NCBI GenBank assembly: GCA_028290765.1
Contig: JAQGJF010000589.1
Coordinates: 1-14,844, forward strand
DNA: 14,844 nucleotides
DNA from: Tardiphaga sp.
Lineage (GTDB): Bacteria > Pseudomonadota > Alphaproteobacteria > Rhizobiales > Xanthobacteraceae
Direction of reading: 5' to 3'
How positions within the stretch are numbered: position 1 is the first letter of the stretch; the number at the start of each line of letters is the position of its first letter. Under the pieces are notes generated by a model. The model did no database searches. It saw only the letters and a list, made by a program, of their open reading frames with translations, and was not told the DNA's origin. Below are positions 6,636 through 14,323 of the stretch, piece by piece. A program made the position numbers and the translations under genes.

Positions 6636-7514
6636 ATGAGCTTGAAGCCTCCCGGCTCCGGTGCGACCCGCCGCCAATTCCTGAAGACGACTGCCGCGGT
6701 CTGGGCCTTGGCGGCTCCATCGGTAACCACCGTGCTGACCAGCAGCGCGCTTGCCGCGACGACCATCGAGGGCCTCAAGAAGGCTGGCCTTGTCCGCGTC
6801 GGCTGCGAGGCGGCCTATCGTCCCTTCACCTTTCGTGAGGGCAACAAGATCGTCGGCTACGACGTCGAACTCGCCTCGCTGCTGTTCGCTCCCTTGGGCG
6901 TGAAGGTCGAAATGGTCGACACCGCCTGGGCTGGTGTGATCCCGGCGCTCTATGCCGGCAACTTCGACGTCATCATGACCTCGCTGACCTACACCAAGGA
7001 GCGCATCGAGAAGGTCGGCTACACCATCCCCTACGCCGAAGCGACGCAGGAAATGCTGGTCCGCGCGTCCGACGCGGAGACCATCAAGGGCCTCAACGAA
7101 ATGGCCGGCAAGATTCTCGGCGTCAAGCTGGGCTCCTCCGGCGACACCATGAAGACCAAGCTTCAGGAGACGCTCAAGGCGGCCACCGGCAAGGGTTTTG
7201 CGGAGGTGAAGACCTATGACGATCATCCCGCCGCCTATCTGGCGCTGGCCCAGGGCTCGGTGGATGGCGTCATCAATTCGCTGGCCACGCTGACCCAGGT
7301 GGTGAAGGACGCGCCCGGCAAATACAGCATCGTCCGCAATATCGGTCCGCGCAACTGGGCCGGCATCGGCACCCGCAAGGAGGACGCCGAGATGATCGCG
7401 TTCCTGAACGGGCGCATCACCGCGCTGAAGGCCAGCGGCGAAATCTACGCGCTGCAGGAAAAGTGGTTCGGCGTGCGGATGCAGCTGGCCGACCAGATCC
7501 CGGCCTTCTCGTGA
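6636..7514 (+). CDS. Tat-exported periplasmic solute-binding protein, polar amino-acid type (SBP_bac_3)
   Basis: 292 residues. A twin-arginine signal is clear: TRRQFLK (11-17), a hydrophobic core at ~20-36, and a likely cut after SSALA (residue 40). The mature part is a family-3 binding protein: VRVGCEAAYRPFTFREGN is the usual first strand with the ligand-contacting aromatic, and GYDVELASLL follows. The second lobe (~residues 115-235) contains LGVKLGSSGDT and the hinge return LAQGSVDGVINS. It should capture a polar small molecule and hand it to the permease encoded 62 bases downstream. The frame is open from 6582, but the ATG at 6636 gives a proper Tat signal and has GAAAGAGAGA just upstream. 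Amino acids are the typical ligands of the family; the downstream enzymes suggest a cyclic amide or related compound instead. Confidence 0.92.
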   Translation: MSLKPPGSGATRRQFLKTTAAVWALAAPSVTTVLTSSALAATTIEGLKKAGLVRVGCEAAYRPFTFREGNKIVGYDVELASLLFAPLGVKVEMVDTAWAGVIPALYAGNFDVIMTSLTYTKERIEKVGYTIPYAEATQEMLVRASDAETIKGLNEMAGKILGVKLGSSGDTMKTKLQETLKAATGKGFAEVKTYDDHPAAYLALAQGSVDGVINSLATLTQVVKDAPGKYSIVRNIGPRNWAGIGTRKEDAEMIAFLNGRITALKASGEIYALQEKWFGVRMQLADQIPAFS

Positions 7515-7525
7515 TCAAACCGCGA

Positions 7526-7541
7526 GACCGGCGCGCCGGTC
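7526..7541. repeat. Perfect 16-base palindrome after the binding-protein gene
   Basis: GACCGGCGCGCCGGTC reads the same on both strands and lies 12 bases after the binding-protein stop, before the permease. In RNA it would form a GC hairpin with a minimal loop. A hairpin here could protect the upstream message or partly stop transcription, giving more binding protein than permease, as is known for other ABC importer operons. No U-run follows it directly. Confidence 0.45.
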
Positions 7542-7576
7542 CCGCATTCCCTTCTCTCTCCGCCGAATAGCGCCCC

Positions 7577-8230
7577 ATGAGCATCGACTGGGCCATCGTC
7601 GAAATGGCCATCCCGCTTTTGGCGGAAGGCACCGTCATGACGCTGAGGATTTCGGCGCTTGCCGCGCTGTTCGGTCTGCTTGGCGGCATCGCGCTGGGCC
7701 TGATCTCGCTGGGAGGCTGGAACTGGGCGCGCTGGGCGGTGCGCGCCTATGTGGATTTCGTTCGCGGCACGCCGCTCCTGATCCAGATCTTCATCGTGTT
7801 CTTCGGCCTGCCCATGACCGGATTTCGGCTCGGCGAATTCTGGGCGGGCGTGATCGCGCTGTCGCTGAACTCGGCGGGCTATATCGCCGAGATCGTTCGC
7901 GGCACTGTGGGATCGGTCGAGAAAGGCCAGACCGAAGCCGCCAAGTCGATCGGCATGACCCGCGGCAGGATCCTGCTTTACGTCCTGCTGCCGCAATCGA
8001 TCCGGCCGATGATGCCGGCGCTGACCAATGACCTGATCTCGCTGGTCAAGAACACCTCGCTGCTGTCGGTGATCTCGGTCTATGAGCTGACCCGCTCGGG
8101 CCAGGCAATCATCGCTTCGCACTTCGTACCGCTGGAAATCTTCGCCCTGCTGGCGATCTACTACTACGTCATCATCTCGGCGCTGTCCTACGTCTCGCGG
8201 CTGATCGAGCGCCGCCTGCCGGCATGGTGA
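7577..8230 (+). CDS. ABC importer permease, polar amino-acid family (HisM-like)
   Basis: 217 residues, typical for HisM/GlnP-type permeases, with about five membrane segments (roughly residues 17-42, 54-78, 82-104, 145-165 and 185-208). The EAA loop that contacts the ATPase is [20 protein letters not shown] (residues ~132-151). The [10 protein letters not shown] segment (~63-72) is also characteristic. No second permease gene is present, so the transporter is likely a homodimer of this protein with two ATPase subunits. The ribosome binding site before the ATG at 7577 is weak, which fits coupling to the upstream gene or lower expression than the binding protein. Four bases separate its stop from the ATPase start. 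Confidence 0.94.
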   Translation: MSIDWAIVEMAIPLLAEGTVMTLRISALAALFGLLGGIALGLISLGGWNWARWAVRAYVDFVRGTPLLIQIFIVFFGLPMTGFRLGEFWAGVIALSLNSAGYIAEIVRGTVGSVEKGQTEAAKSIGMTRGRILLYVLLPQSIRPMMPALTNDLISLVKNTSLLSVISVYELTRSGQAIIASHFVPLEIFALLAIYYYVIISALSYVSRLIERRLPAW

Positions 8231-8234
8231 TCGC

Positions 8235-9032
8235 ATGAACAAACATCTCACCGCTTCAGACAAGCCGCTGCTTACGGTCCGCGACCTGCGCAAGAGTTTT
8301 GGCGATCGCGAGATCCTCAAGGGCATTTCCCTCGACCTGATGGCCGGAGAGACCCTGGTGCTGATCGGGCCGTCGGGATCGGGCAAGACCACGGTGCTGC
8401 GCTGTCTCAACCATCTTGAAACGCCGTCCGGCGGCGAGATCACGCTGGCCGGCGACACCGTCGGCGGCAGCTATGTCGGCGAGGCCGCGCGCTGGGAGCC
8501 GATGAGCGAGACCAGGCTCGCGTTGCAGCGCCGGAAATTCGGCTTCGTGTTCCAGCGCTTCAATCTGTTTCCGCATCTGACCGCCTTGCAGAACGTCGCC
8601 ATCGGCCCCCGCAAGGTGCTCGGCCTGTCGAAGGCCGCGGCCGACGCCAGGGCGGCCGAGCAGCTCGCCCGCGTCAGCCTGGCCGACCACATGGACAAGC
8701 GTCCGTCGCAATTGTCCGGCGGGCAGCAGCAGCGCGTCGCCATCGCCCGCGCGCTGGCGATGGAGCCGTCCCTGATCCTGTTCGACGAGCCGACATCGGC
8801 GCTCGATCCGGAACTGGTCCATGAAGTGCTCGACGTCATGGGCGCCCTCGCCCGCGAAGGCATGACCATGATCGTGGTGACCCATGAAATGAGCTTTGCC
8901 CGCAAGGTTGCCGACCGGCTGATCTTCATGGCCGACGGCATCATCGTCGAGCAGGGGCCGCCCGAAACGATCTTCTCGGCTCCGCGCGAGGAAAAGACCA
9001 GGCGCTTCCTGACCCATGTTCTCAACCGGTGA
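8235..9032 (+). CDS. ABC importer ATP-binding protein, polar amino-acid family
   Basis: 265 residues with every ATPase motif intact: Walker [10 protein letters not shown] (45-53), Q-loop Gln107 in VFQRFN, signature LSGGQQQR (160-167), Walker B LILFDEP (180-186), and switch His217 in VTHEMSFA. The Walker A/Q-loop interval is longer than average, with a [18 protein letters not shown] insert at 77-94, as seen in some GlnQ/HisP-like members. It hydrolyses ATP at the inner membrane to drive import through the permease just upstream. Its stop overlaps a GTG of the amidohydrolase frame, so the transporter and enzyme genes are translationally close and surely co-transcribed. Confidence 0.96.
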   Translation: MNKHLTASDKPLLTVRDLRKSFGDREILKGISLDLMAGETLVLIGPSGSGKTTVLRCLNHLETPSGGEITLAGDTVGGSYVGEAARWEPMSETRLALQRRKFGFVFQRFNLFPHLTALQNVAIGPRKVLGLSKAAADARAAEQLARVSLADHMDKRPSQLSGGQQQRVAIARALAMEPSLILFDEPTSALDPELVHEVLDVMGALAREGMTMIVVTHEMSFARKVADRLIFMADGIIVEQGPPETIFSAPREEKTRRFLTHVLNR

Positions 9033-9037
9033 TCGCG

Positions 9038-10393
9038 ATGACTTCTCCCCTTCCGCCCCTTGATCTGGTCCTGACCGGCGCCACGATGCTGACCGCGGAT
9101 CCACGGCAGCCGCTGATCGAGAATGCCGTGGTCGGCGTTTCGGACGGCCGCTTCGTGCTGGTCGAGTCCGCCTCTCGCGACAAGCCGCTGCCTCAGGCAC
9201 GGCGCGTCGTCGATCTCGACGGGCGCGTGATCACGCCGGGCCTGGTCAATATCCACACCCATGCCATCCTCACCATGGTGCGCGGGGTGGCCGAGGACCT
9301 CGGATTCGCTCCGGCCTACACGCCCGGCATTCCGCAGGGTCACATGGTGACACCCGACGAGGCCTATGCGATCTCGCGGCTCGGCGCGCTGGAGGCCATG
9401 CTGTTCGGCTCCACGCTGATCAACGATACCTTCGTGCATGCCGACATCATTACGCCCGCGATGGCCGAGGTCGGCCTGCGGGTGTGGTCCTGCGGCCGCA
9501 TCCACGACGTCGATTTCAGCGGCGTGTCGACTGGAAAATGGGAACACAAGGACAGCATCGGCGACCAGACGCTTCAGGCGGCGCTCGATCTCGCGCAGCG
9601 CTACCAGGGCAAAAGCAATGACCGCATCGGCGTGCAACTGGCCGCCCATGCCCCCGATACCTGCTCGACGGCTTTCCTGAAGCGCATCGGCGAAGCCGCG
9701 CGGGCCAACGGCCTGCGGGTGACGACCCATCTGTCCCAGAGCAAGGTGGAACTGGCCCGCATTCGCGACCGCGACGGCATGAGCCCCCCGGAACTGCTCG
9801 AGGAGGTCGGACTCCTGACCGACACGCTGCTGGCGGCTCACTGCATCCATGTCAGCGAGAGCGACATCGCTCGCATCGGCCGGGCCGGCATCAACGTCGC
9901 CAACATCGCCAAGGGCAACGCGACCGGCGCGACCATCGCGCCAACGTCCAAACTGCGGGACGCCGGCGCGCATCTGACGCTCGGTACCGACAACATGCAT
10001 GCCGACATGGTGGAGCTGATGCGCTGGTCGCTGGCGGTGGGGCGGATCCAGCACGGCTCGGTCACGGAAGACTGGCAGCCCTCGACGGTTTTCCAGATGG
10101 CGACCATGGGCGGCGCGCGCGCCATGGGATTGCAGGATGAAATCGGCAGCATCGAGATCGGCAAGCGCGCCGACCTCGTCGCCTTCGATTTCCGCCGCCC
10201 GCATCTCACTCCCAACATCAATCCGCTGGGCAATATCGTGCACGTCGCCCAGGGGCGTGATGTCGAGATGGTGGTGGTCGACGGCGATATCGTGGTCGAG
10301 GACGGCCGGCCGACCAAAGTAGATGCGGAATCGATCCGGCGCGAGGCGGATGCCGCGATCCGCGCGCTGTGGGCGCGCGTCCGTGGCGGCTGA
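9038..10393 (+). CDS. Metal-dependent amidohydrolase (deaminase/TRZ-ATZ-like superfamily member)
   Basis: 451 residues. The metal-binding HxH is His73-Thr-His75 (NIHTHAILTMVRG). Further ligands or catalytic residues are His204 (AAHAPDTCS), His231 (TTHLSQSKVE), His268 (LLAAHCIHVSESD) and Asp318 (LGTDNMHADM), the pattern of cytosine/SAH deaminases and triazine hydrolases. These enzymes cleave C-N or C-Cl bonds in heterocycles using one bound metal. In S-adenosylhomocysteine deaminase the third motif is HxxE with a catalytic Glu; here it is HLSQ, so Glu is replaced by Gln234. The reaction may therefore differ. I chose the ATG at 9038, preceded by GGTGA; an alternative GTG at 9029 overlaps the ATPase stop. 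No signal peptide is seen, so it acts in the cytoplasm, presumably on the imported solute. Confidence 0.86.
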   Translation: MTSPLPPLDLVLTGATMLTADPRQPLIENAVVGVSDGRFVLVESASRDKPLPQARRVVDLDGRVITPGLVNIHTHAILTMVRGVAEDLGFAPAYTPGIPQGHMVTPDEAYAISRLGALEAMLFGSTLINDTFVHADIITPAMAEVGLRVWSCGRIHDVDFSGVSTGKWEHKDSIGDQTLQAALDLAQRYQGKSNDRIGVQLAAHAPDTCSTAFLKRIGEAARANGLRVTTHLSQSKVELARIRDRDGMSPPELLEEVGLLTDTLLAAHCIHVSESDIARIGRAGINVANIAKGNATGATIAPTSKLRDAGAHLTLGTDNMHADMVELMRWSLAVGRIQHGSVTEDWQPSTVFQMATMGGARAMGLQDEIGSIEIGKRADLVAFDFRRPHLTPNINPLGNIVHVAQGRDVEMVVVDGDIVVEDGRPTKVDAESIRREADAAIRALWARVRGG

Positions 10394-10448
10394 CGTGCCG
10401 CGAATAATTCGCTCCGCCGGGTTTGCCGCGGAATCCACTTCACTCCGG

Positions 10449-10464
10449 CCCGGCCGCTGCCGGG
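10449..10464 (+). promoter_or_regulatory. Hairpin touching the ribosome binding site of the racemase-fold gene
   Basis: CCCGGC (10449-10454) pairs with GCCGGG (10459-10464) over a 4-base loop. The 3' arm takes up the first Gs of the Shine-Dalgarno sequence GGGGAAAG (10462-10469) used by the ATG at 10477. It may lower initiation on this gene relative to those upstream. Confidence 0.25.
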
Positions 10465-10476
10465 GAAAGTCGCGCC

Positions 10477-11238
10477 ATGAAAATCCTTCTGATCAACCCC
10501 AACACCTCCACCGACATGACCGAGCGCATGATGGGGACGGCGGCGGAAGTGCTCGCCCCCGGCGTCGAACTGGTGGCGCTGACGGCGAGCCGCGGCATGC
10601 CCTACATCGCCAGCCGCGCCGAGGCCGCGATTGCCAGCGCGATCACGCTGGAGATGATTGCCGAGCATCATGATGGCGCCGACGCCGTGGTGATCGCGGC
10701 GTTCGGCGATCCTGGCCTGATCGCGGCGCGCGAGCTGTTCGAGATCCCGGTCACCGCGATGGCGGAATCATCCATTCTGACCGCCTGCATGCTGGGCAAG
10801 CGCTTCGCCATCCTGACCTTTTCCAGAACTTTGGTGGCCTGGTTCGAGGATTCCGTCGCGCTGTGCGGGCTGGAGGCGCGATGCGCCGGTATCCGCGTCC
10901 CCGATGCCAGCTTCCAGTCGGTGGCGACCGTTCAGCACGAACTGGAAAACGAGCTCGTCGCACTCGCCGAACGCACCATCAGGAACGACGGCGCCGACGT
11001 GATCATCCTTGCCGGGGCACCGCTGGCCGGGCTCGCCGGGCGCATCGCCGATCGGATCCCGGTGCCGCTGATCGATCCGCTCGCCGCGGCCGTGAGCCAG
11101 GCGCAGACGCTGGCCCGGCTGAAGCCGCGCGCCGCCCGCGCCGGTCGCTTCGCCCGGCCCGGGCCAAAGCCCACGCAAGGATTGACGCCGGCACTGGGTG
11201 ACTGGATCGAACACCGCGCCGCGAGCCCGCGCGCATAG
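10477..11238 (+). CDS. Asp/Glu/hydantoin racemase-fold protein lacking both catalytic cysteines
   Basis: 253 residues, the length of hydantoin racemases (HyuE). The N-terminus MKILLINPNTSTDMTERM is the family signature. FGDPGLIAARELFEIPV (76-92) and the C-terminal half fit the two-lobed Asp/Glu racemase fold. The enzymes use two cysteines as acid and base, one in an ACFGDPG-like motif and one in GCAG. Here these read AAFGDPG (Ala75) and LAGAPLAG (Gly180), so both are absent; the remaining cysteines (104, 130, 136) are elsewhere. Related proteins in Bradyrhizobium seem to share this, so it may be a subfamily with another activity. An upstream in-frame start at 10423 exists, but GGGGAAAG before 10477 and the conserved start decide. 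It is the last gene of the operon, 83 bases after the amidohydrolase. Confidence 0.82.
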   Translation: MKILLINPNTSTDMTERMMGTAAEVLAPGVELVALTASRGMPYIASRAEAAIASAITLEMIAEHHDGADAVVIAAFGDPGLIAARELFEIPVTAMAESSILTACMLGKRFAILTFSRTLVAWFEDSVALCGLEARCAGIRVPDASFQSVATVQHELENELVALAERTIRNDGADVIILAGAPLAGLAGRIADRIPVPLIDPLAAAVSQAQTLARLKPRAARAGRFARPGPKPTQGLTPALGDWIEHRAASPRA

Positions 11239-11545
11239 ATAAAGGCAGTATCTTCGCCAGCCAGTCGTCCTGGGTGGTGGCATCCGCACTATCGCTGCGC
11301 CCTGTGACGCCCGCTGAAAAGCAAACTCTGCCGGTTTGGGCCGGCAGCGTTGTGCTTCATGGATCAGACGCGGCGGGTTTGATCCCGGTGGCACCCGAAT
11401 GGATGAGCGCCCTTACTCAAGCGCCTGAAAGCAACGGCTTCAAGACCAATTGGTGGGCAACGTTACGAGATTGTATGCAACCAGAATAAAATCCTTGGTC
11501 CGGTTCCCGTCTTTCGCGCTTCCGATCACCGATCCCAAAGCGCCC
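11239..11545. other. Intergenic region between convergent operon end and TonB receptor gene
   Basis: 307 bases between two converging transcription units. A plus-strand frame starting with GTG at 11274 runs 71 codons to 11489 and stays open upstream, but its third codon positions are clearly less GC-rich than those of the flanking genes, and I recognise no domain. It may be chance or a decayed gene remnant. The only clear structure is the hairpin at 11328-11347. Confidence 0.55.
11328..11347 (-). terminator. Possible terminator hairpin downstream of the TonB receptor gene
   Basis: CTGCCGG (11328-11334) pairs perfectly with CCGGCAG (11341-11347) over a 6-base loop. Read on the minus strand the stem is followed by AGTTTGCTTTTC, which is U-rich though interrupted. 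It lies about 200 bases past the receptor stop. On the plus strand no U-run follows, so it does not look like a terminator for the importer operon. Confidence 0.35.
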
Positions 11546-13909
11546 TCAAAACGTATGCTGCAGCTTAGCGGTAAAATTCCGCCCGACTTCGACCAGCGGA
11601 TTGGTCAGGGTCTGCGGGAACGCGACATTGGCGAAGGTCGAGGCATCGCGATATGCCGTATCGAAGATATTCTCGACGCCGATAATCAGCTTGGTGTCGC
11701 CCAGTTGCGGCGAGACCAGCCGGCCGAGCTGCAGCGTGGCGTAAAGCTTCGGAATGGCGTAGCCGGCGGTCTGGAATTCCTGCGCGGCGTCGATCCGGCT
11801 CTTGCGGGTGGCCCAGTCGACCACACCCTCGATCGAATAACCGGCATCGATCGAGGCGTATTGCACGCCGACCCGGCCCCGGAACGGCGCCAGGAACGGC
11901 AACGGCGTGTTCGTCGTGGTGTTGGTGCCGCGAATATAGGTGGCGCTGCCGAACAAATTGACGGTCTCCGTCATCTGCCAACGCTCCTCGAGCTCGACAC
12001 CGGTGACTTCGGCCTTGCCGACATTCTGCGACTGGGTGAATCCGGCGGAGCCGTTGAAGACCACCGGAACGGTCTGCAGGAAGTTCTCGTATTGGCTGTC
12101 GAACGCTGTGACCTTCAGCGTCGCATTGGCGACATGGAGGCGGAAGCCACCCTCATAGGTGACCCCGGTTTCCGGCACCAGGCCGGGGTTCGGAATACTG
12201 GTGGCGCTGGAGGAAAACATTTCCGAATTGGTCGGCTGCCGGAAAGACGTGGCGACGCTGGCCAGCAGATCGAGCGCGGGAAGAATGCGATAGACCGCGC
12301 CGACGCTGCCGGTGGGCGCGGTGCGGTCGACGTCGGTCTTGCCGATGAAGGCCGGCAGCACCGCCGGCGCGATCGGGGAAAGGTCGGTGGTGGTGTTGAA
12401 CCAGTCGAACCGGCCGCCCGCCGACAGCGTCAGCGGCGCCACCGGCGTCCATTCGTGCAGGACGAAGGCGCCGGCATTGGTTTGCGTGGTGTCCGGACCG
12501 GATTTCGCCAGCGGCGCGTTGACGACGCTGGTGACGGCGCCGGTCGTCGCGTTGCGGTTGACAGTCTGCGAGAATCCCCAGCTGCCCGGCCGGTCTTCCT
12601 TGAACGTATCCGCGCCAAAGGTGGTCTTGGCTTCGCCGAAGCCACCCGACCATGGGATCGCGCCGAGCACGCGCCCGCCGATCACCAGCGGCCCGATCAC
12701 ATGGCTGTTCGACGTCACGGTTCGGGTCGCGATGTTGTTGGCGTTGATGGTGTTGTTGACCGTCGTCAGCGTGGTGTCGAAATAATTGGCATAGATCGAG
12801 GCTTCGACATGCTTGACCAGCCCGTCGAGTTCGCCGGTGTAAGCCAGGCGGGCGGTTTCGACGTTGTTGGGATCCTGTCGCACAGTCAGGTAGGGCGCGC
12901 CCGGCGCGCCGCCGACACCGCCGGCGCGGCCATCGGTTTCGGAATATTTGCGCAAGGTCAGCTCAAAGCGCTGGCCGAGGTCCGGCGTGTAGCCTAGCTT
13001 CAGGCTGCCGCCCATGCTGTTGTAGTCGCTGTTCGGCGCCTGGCCGAGCGGCGTTTCATAATTGCCGCCCCATCGCCCGCTGAAACCGGCCAGGAAATCG
13101 AAGCCGCCGCCGGCGCCCTGCGCCCATTCAAAGGTGTTCAGGGATTTTGCGGCGCTGCCGCCGCCGACCGACCATCCGCCGCCGGTGAAGCGAAACGGCC
13201 CGTTCGGATCGCCGGTCGGGCTGCGGGTGACGATATTGACGAGACCGGTGAGGGCCTCGCTGCCATAGATCACCGACGCCGGCCCGCGGATCACCTCGAC
13301 CCGCTCGATCTCTTCCGGCGCAAAATAATTCAGCTGCAGCGTGTTGCGGCCGCGGAAGCGGTCGCCGTCGAGATAGACCGGCGAGCGGAACGCATTCGAG
13401 CTGAAGCCGCGCAGATAGATCTGGCCGCCGATGCCGCCGGACCGCGCGATCGAGATGCCCGGAACATTGGCCAGAATGTCCAGCAGTCCGGTCGGCGAGG
13501 TCTGTTCGATCTGTCCGCGCTCCACCACCGTGGCGCTCTGGGTGATCTGCCGGGTGAGCGTTGTCGGCTGAGGCAATTGCCCGCCGAGCGGCTGCAGCGA
13601 ATCGCTGCCGGGGTTCGGCTTGACGCCCTGCCCCGCGACATTCGACGCGGATGGTTCGGATCCGGCGCCACGCGAACGGCTGTTGCCCGCCGCGGTCGAG
13701 CGCGCGCGCGATCGTTTGGCGGGAGCCACGGCGCGGCGTGGCTTCTGGTTTTGCGGCGCGTCGATGGTGACGGGAGGCAGCGGAGTGGAAGCCGTCTGGG
13801 CCTGCGAGTTCGAAATATCCAGACCGCCAAATCCAAGAACGCCGGCATTCGTGAACGCGACGCCCAACAGAAAACGCCGCGCCGAACGCGCTGAAACAAT
13901 CGCCACCAT
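11546..13909 (-). CDS. TonB-dependent outer-membrane receptor
   Basis: 787 residues. A signal peptide at ~1-37 ends near SNSQA. LPPVTIDAP (44-52) is a likely TonB box. A basic, Arg/Ser/Ala-rich linker follows at ~56-95. The plug is at ~115-230, with LLDILANVPGISIARSGG, IYLRGFSSN and EEIERVEVIRGPASVIYGS. The rest is the beta-barrel, ending in the usual terminal Phe (LQHTF). FRQPTNSEMF (556-565) and the nearby NPGLVPETG resemble the FRAP/NPxL barrel motifs common in haem and siderophore receptors, but no His lies between them, so haem specificity is not supported. The ATG at 13909 has GGGGAG 5 bases upstream; a TTG at 13969 is less likely. It is divergent from an iron-complex-type binding protein, so import of an iron chelate or cobalamin-like compound is the best guess. 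Confidence 0.93.
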   Translation of the reverse strand: MVAIVSARSARRFLLGVAFTNAGVLGFGGLDISNSQAQTASTPLPPVTIDAPQNQKPRRAVAPAKRSRARSTAAGNSRSRGAGSEPSASNVAGQGVKPNPGSDSLQPLGGQLPQPTTLTRQITQSATVVERGQIEQTSPTGLLDILANVPGISIARSGGIGGQIYLRGFSSNAFRSPVYLDGDRFRGRNTLQLNYFAPEEIERVEVIRGPASVIYGSEALTGLVNIVTRSPTGDPNGPFRFTGGGWSVGGGSAAKSLNTFEWAQGAGGGFDFLAGFSGRWGGNYETPLGQAPNSDYNSMGGSLKLGYTPDLGQRFELTLRKYSETDGRAGGVGGAPGAPYLTVRQDPNNVETARLAYTGELDGLVKHVEASIYANYFDTTLTTVNNTINANNIATRTVTSNSHVIGPLVIGGRVLGAIPWSGGFGEAKTTFGADTFKEDRPGSWGFSQTVNRNATTGAVTSVVNAPLAKSGPDTTQTNAGAFVLHEWTPVAPLTLSAGGRFDWFNTTTDLSPIAPAVLPAFIGKTDVDRTAPTGSVGAVYRILPALDLLASVATSFRQPTNSEMFSSSATSIPNPGLVPETGVTYEGGFRLHVANATLKVTAFDSQYENFLQTVPVVFNGSAGFTQSQNVGKAEVTGVELEERWQMTETVNLFGSATYIRGTNTTTNTPLPFLAPFRGRVGVQYASIDAGYSIEGVVDWATRKSRIDAAQEFQTAGYAIPKLYATLQLGRLVSPQLGDTKLIIGVENIFDTAYRDASTFANVAFPQTLTNPLVEVGRNFTAKLQHTF

Positions 13910-14019
13910 GATCTCCCCAAGAACACACCCGAACCCGTGAGCGCCCCGCTCGCGAACCCGGTAACCCAACGGTTAACTCCGATGGTTTCGGCTCTTAGAC
14001 CAGGATTGACGCTTCCAAA

Positions 14020-14027
14020 TTAGAATC
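14020..14027. promoter_or_regulatory. TTAGAATC copy 1, possible iron-control half-site
   Basis: AAATTAGAATC lies 111 bases upstream of the TonB receptor start. The Irr-type iron control element of Bradyrhizobium is a palindrome with TTTAGAA and TTCTAAA arms. Only one arm is recognisable here, so this is a half-match. On the receptor's strand it also reads TCTAAT, which could serve as a -10 box. Confidence 0.28.
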
Positions 14028-14229
14028 GCTTCAGCCTTGCACGGCCGAAATCACCGCGAACGGCCGGTCGGAAAAACTCGCAAAACGCCGATGCAATTAC
14101 TGAATGAGTTATTGGAACGCATCTAATCGCCTGATGATGGAGAAGGCCGCTTAATCAACGACGCAGGCGCAATGGCATTGATCACGCGCGAACTGTCTCG
14201 CAACTTTTCGTTGCGCCGCGGCGAGCATT

Positions 14230-14237
14230 TTAGAATC
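14230..14237. promoter_or_regulatory. TTAGAATC copy 2, possible iron-control half-site
   Basis: TTTTAGAATC contains a perfect TTTAGAA arm (14229-14235) of the Irr-type iron control element; the second arm is not conserved. TAGAAT within it could be the -10 box for the rightward gene. It repeats the 8 bases found at 14020-14027. Confidence 0.3.
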
Positions 14238-14275
14238 TGAGTAATCAACCATCTCGTTGACGAGGGGACCTTGCT

Positions 14276-14323
14276 ATGACGTCGGCGAAGTGGGTACGTC
14301 GAGCACCTGCTGCAAACTCCTGA
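14276..14323 (+). CDS. Possible 15-residue leader peptide
   Basis: An ATG at 14276 with GAGGGG 8 bases upstream opens a frame encoding MTSAKWVRRAPAANS and stops at TGA 14321-14323, 16 bases before the ATG of the binding-protein gene. A good ribosome binding site in this position suggests a leader peptide or translational coupling. The peptide has no run of one amino acid that would point to classical attenuation. It could be chance. Confidence 0.27.
   Translation: MTSAKWVRRAPAANS

Noticed and set aside
5502..7226. Minus-strand open frame of 574 codons across the GntR and binding-protein genes
   Set aside because: It runs antisense through two well-supported genes and the intergenic promoter, with no family signature.
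8471..10438. Minus-strand open frame of 655 codons opposite the ATPase and amidohydrolase genes
   Set aside because: Antisense to two genes with intact catalytic motifs; Arg/Asp/His-rich composition typical of a shadow frame.
11274..11489. 71-codon plus-strand frame starting with GTG in the intergenic gap
   Set aside because: Weak start signal, third positions poorer in G/C than true genes here, no recognised family; kept only as a note in the intergenic entry.
12150..12250. Haem-receptor identity for the TonB-dependent protein from FRAP/NPxL-like motifs
   Set aside because: The motifs are only approximate (FRQP, NPGL) and the His expected between them is missing, so only a general receptor call is made.
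11450..12997. Plus-strand open frame of 515 codons opposite the TonB receptor gene
   Set aside because: Antisense shadow of a clear receptor; no domain.
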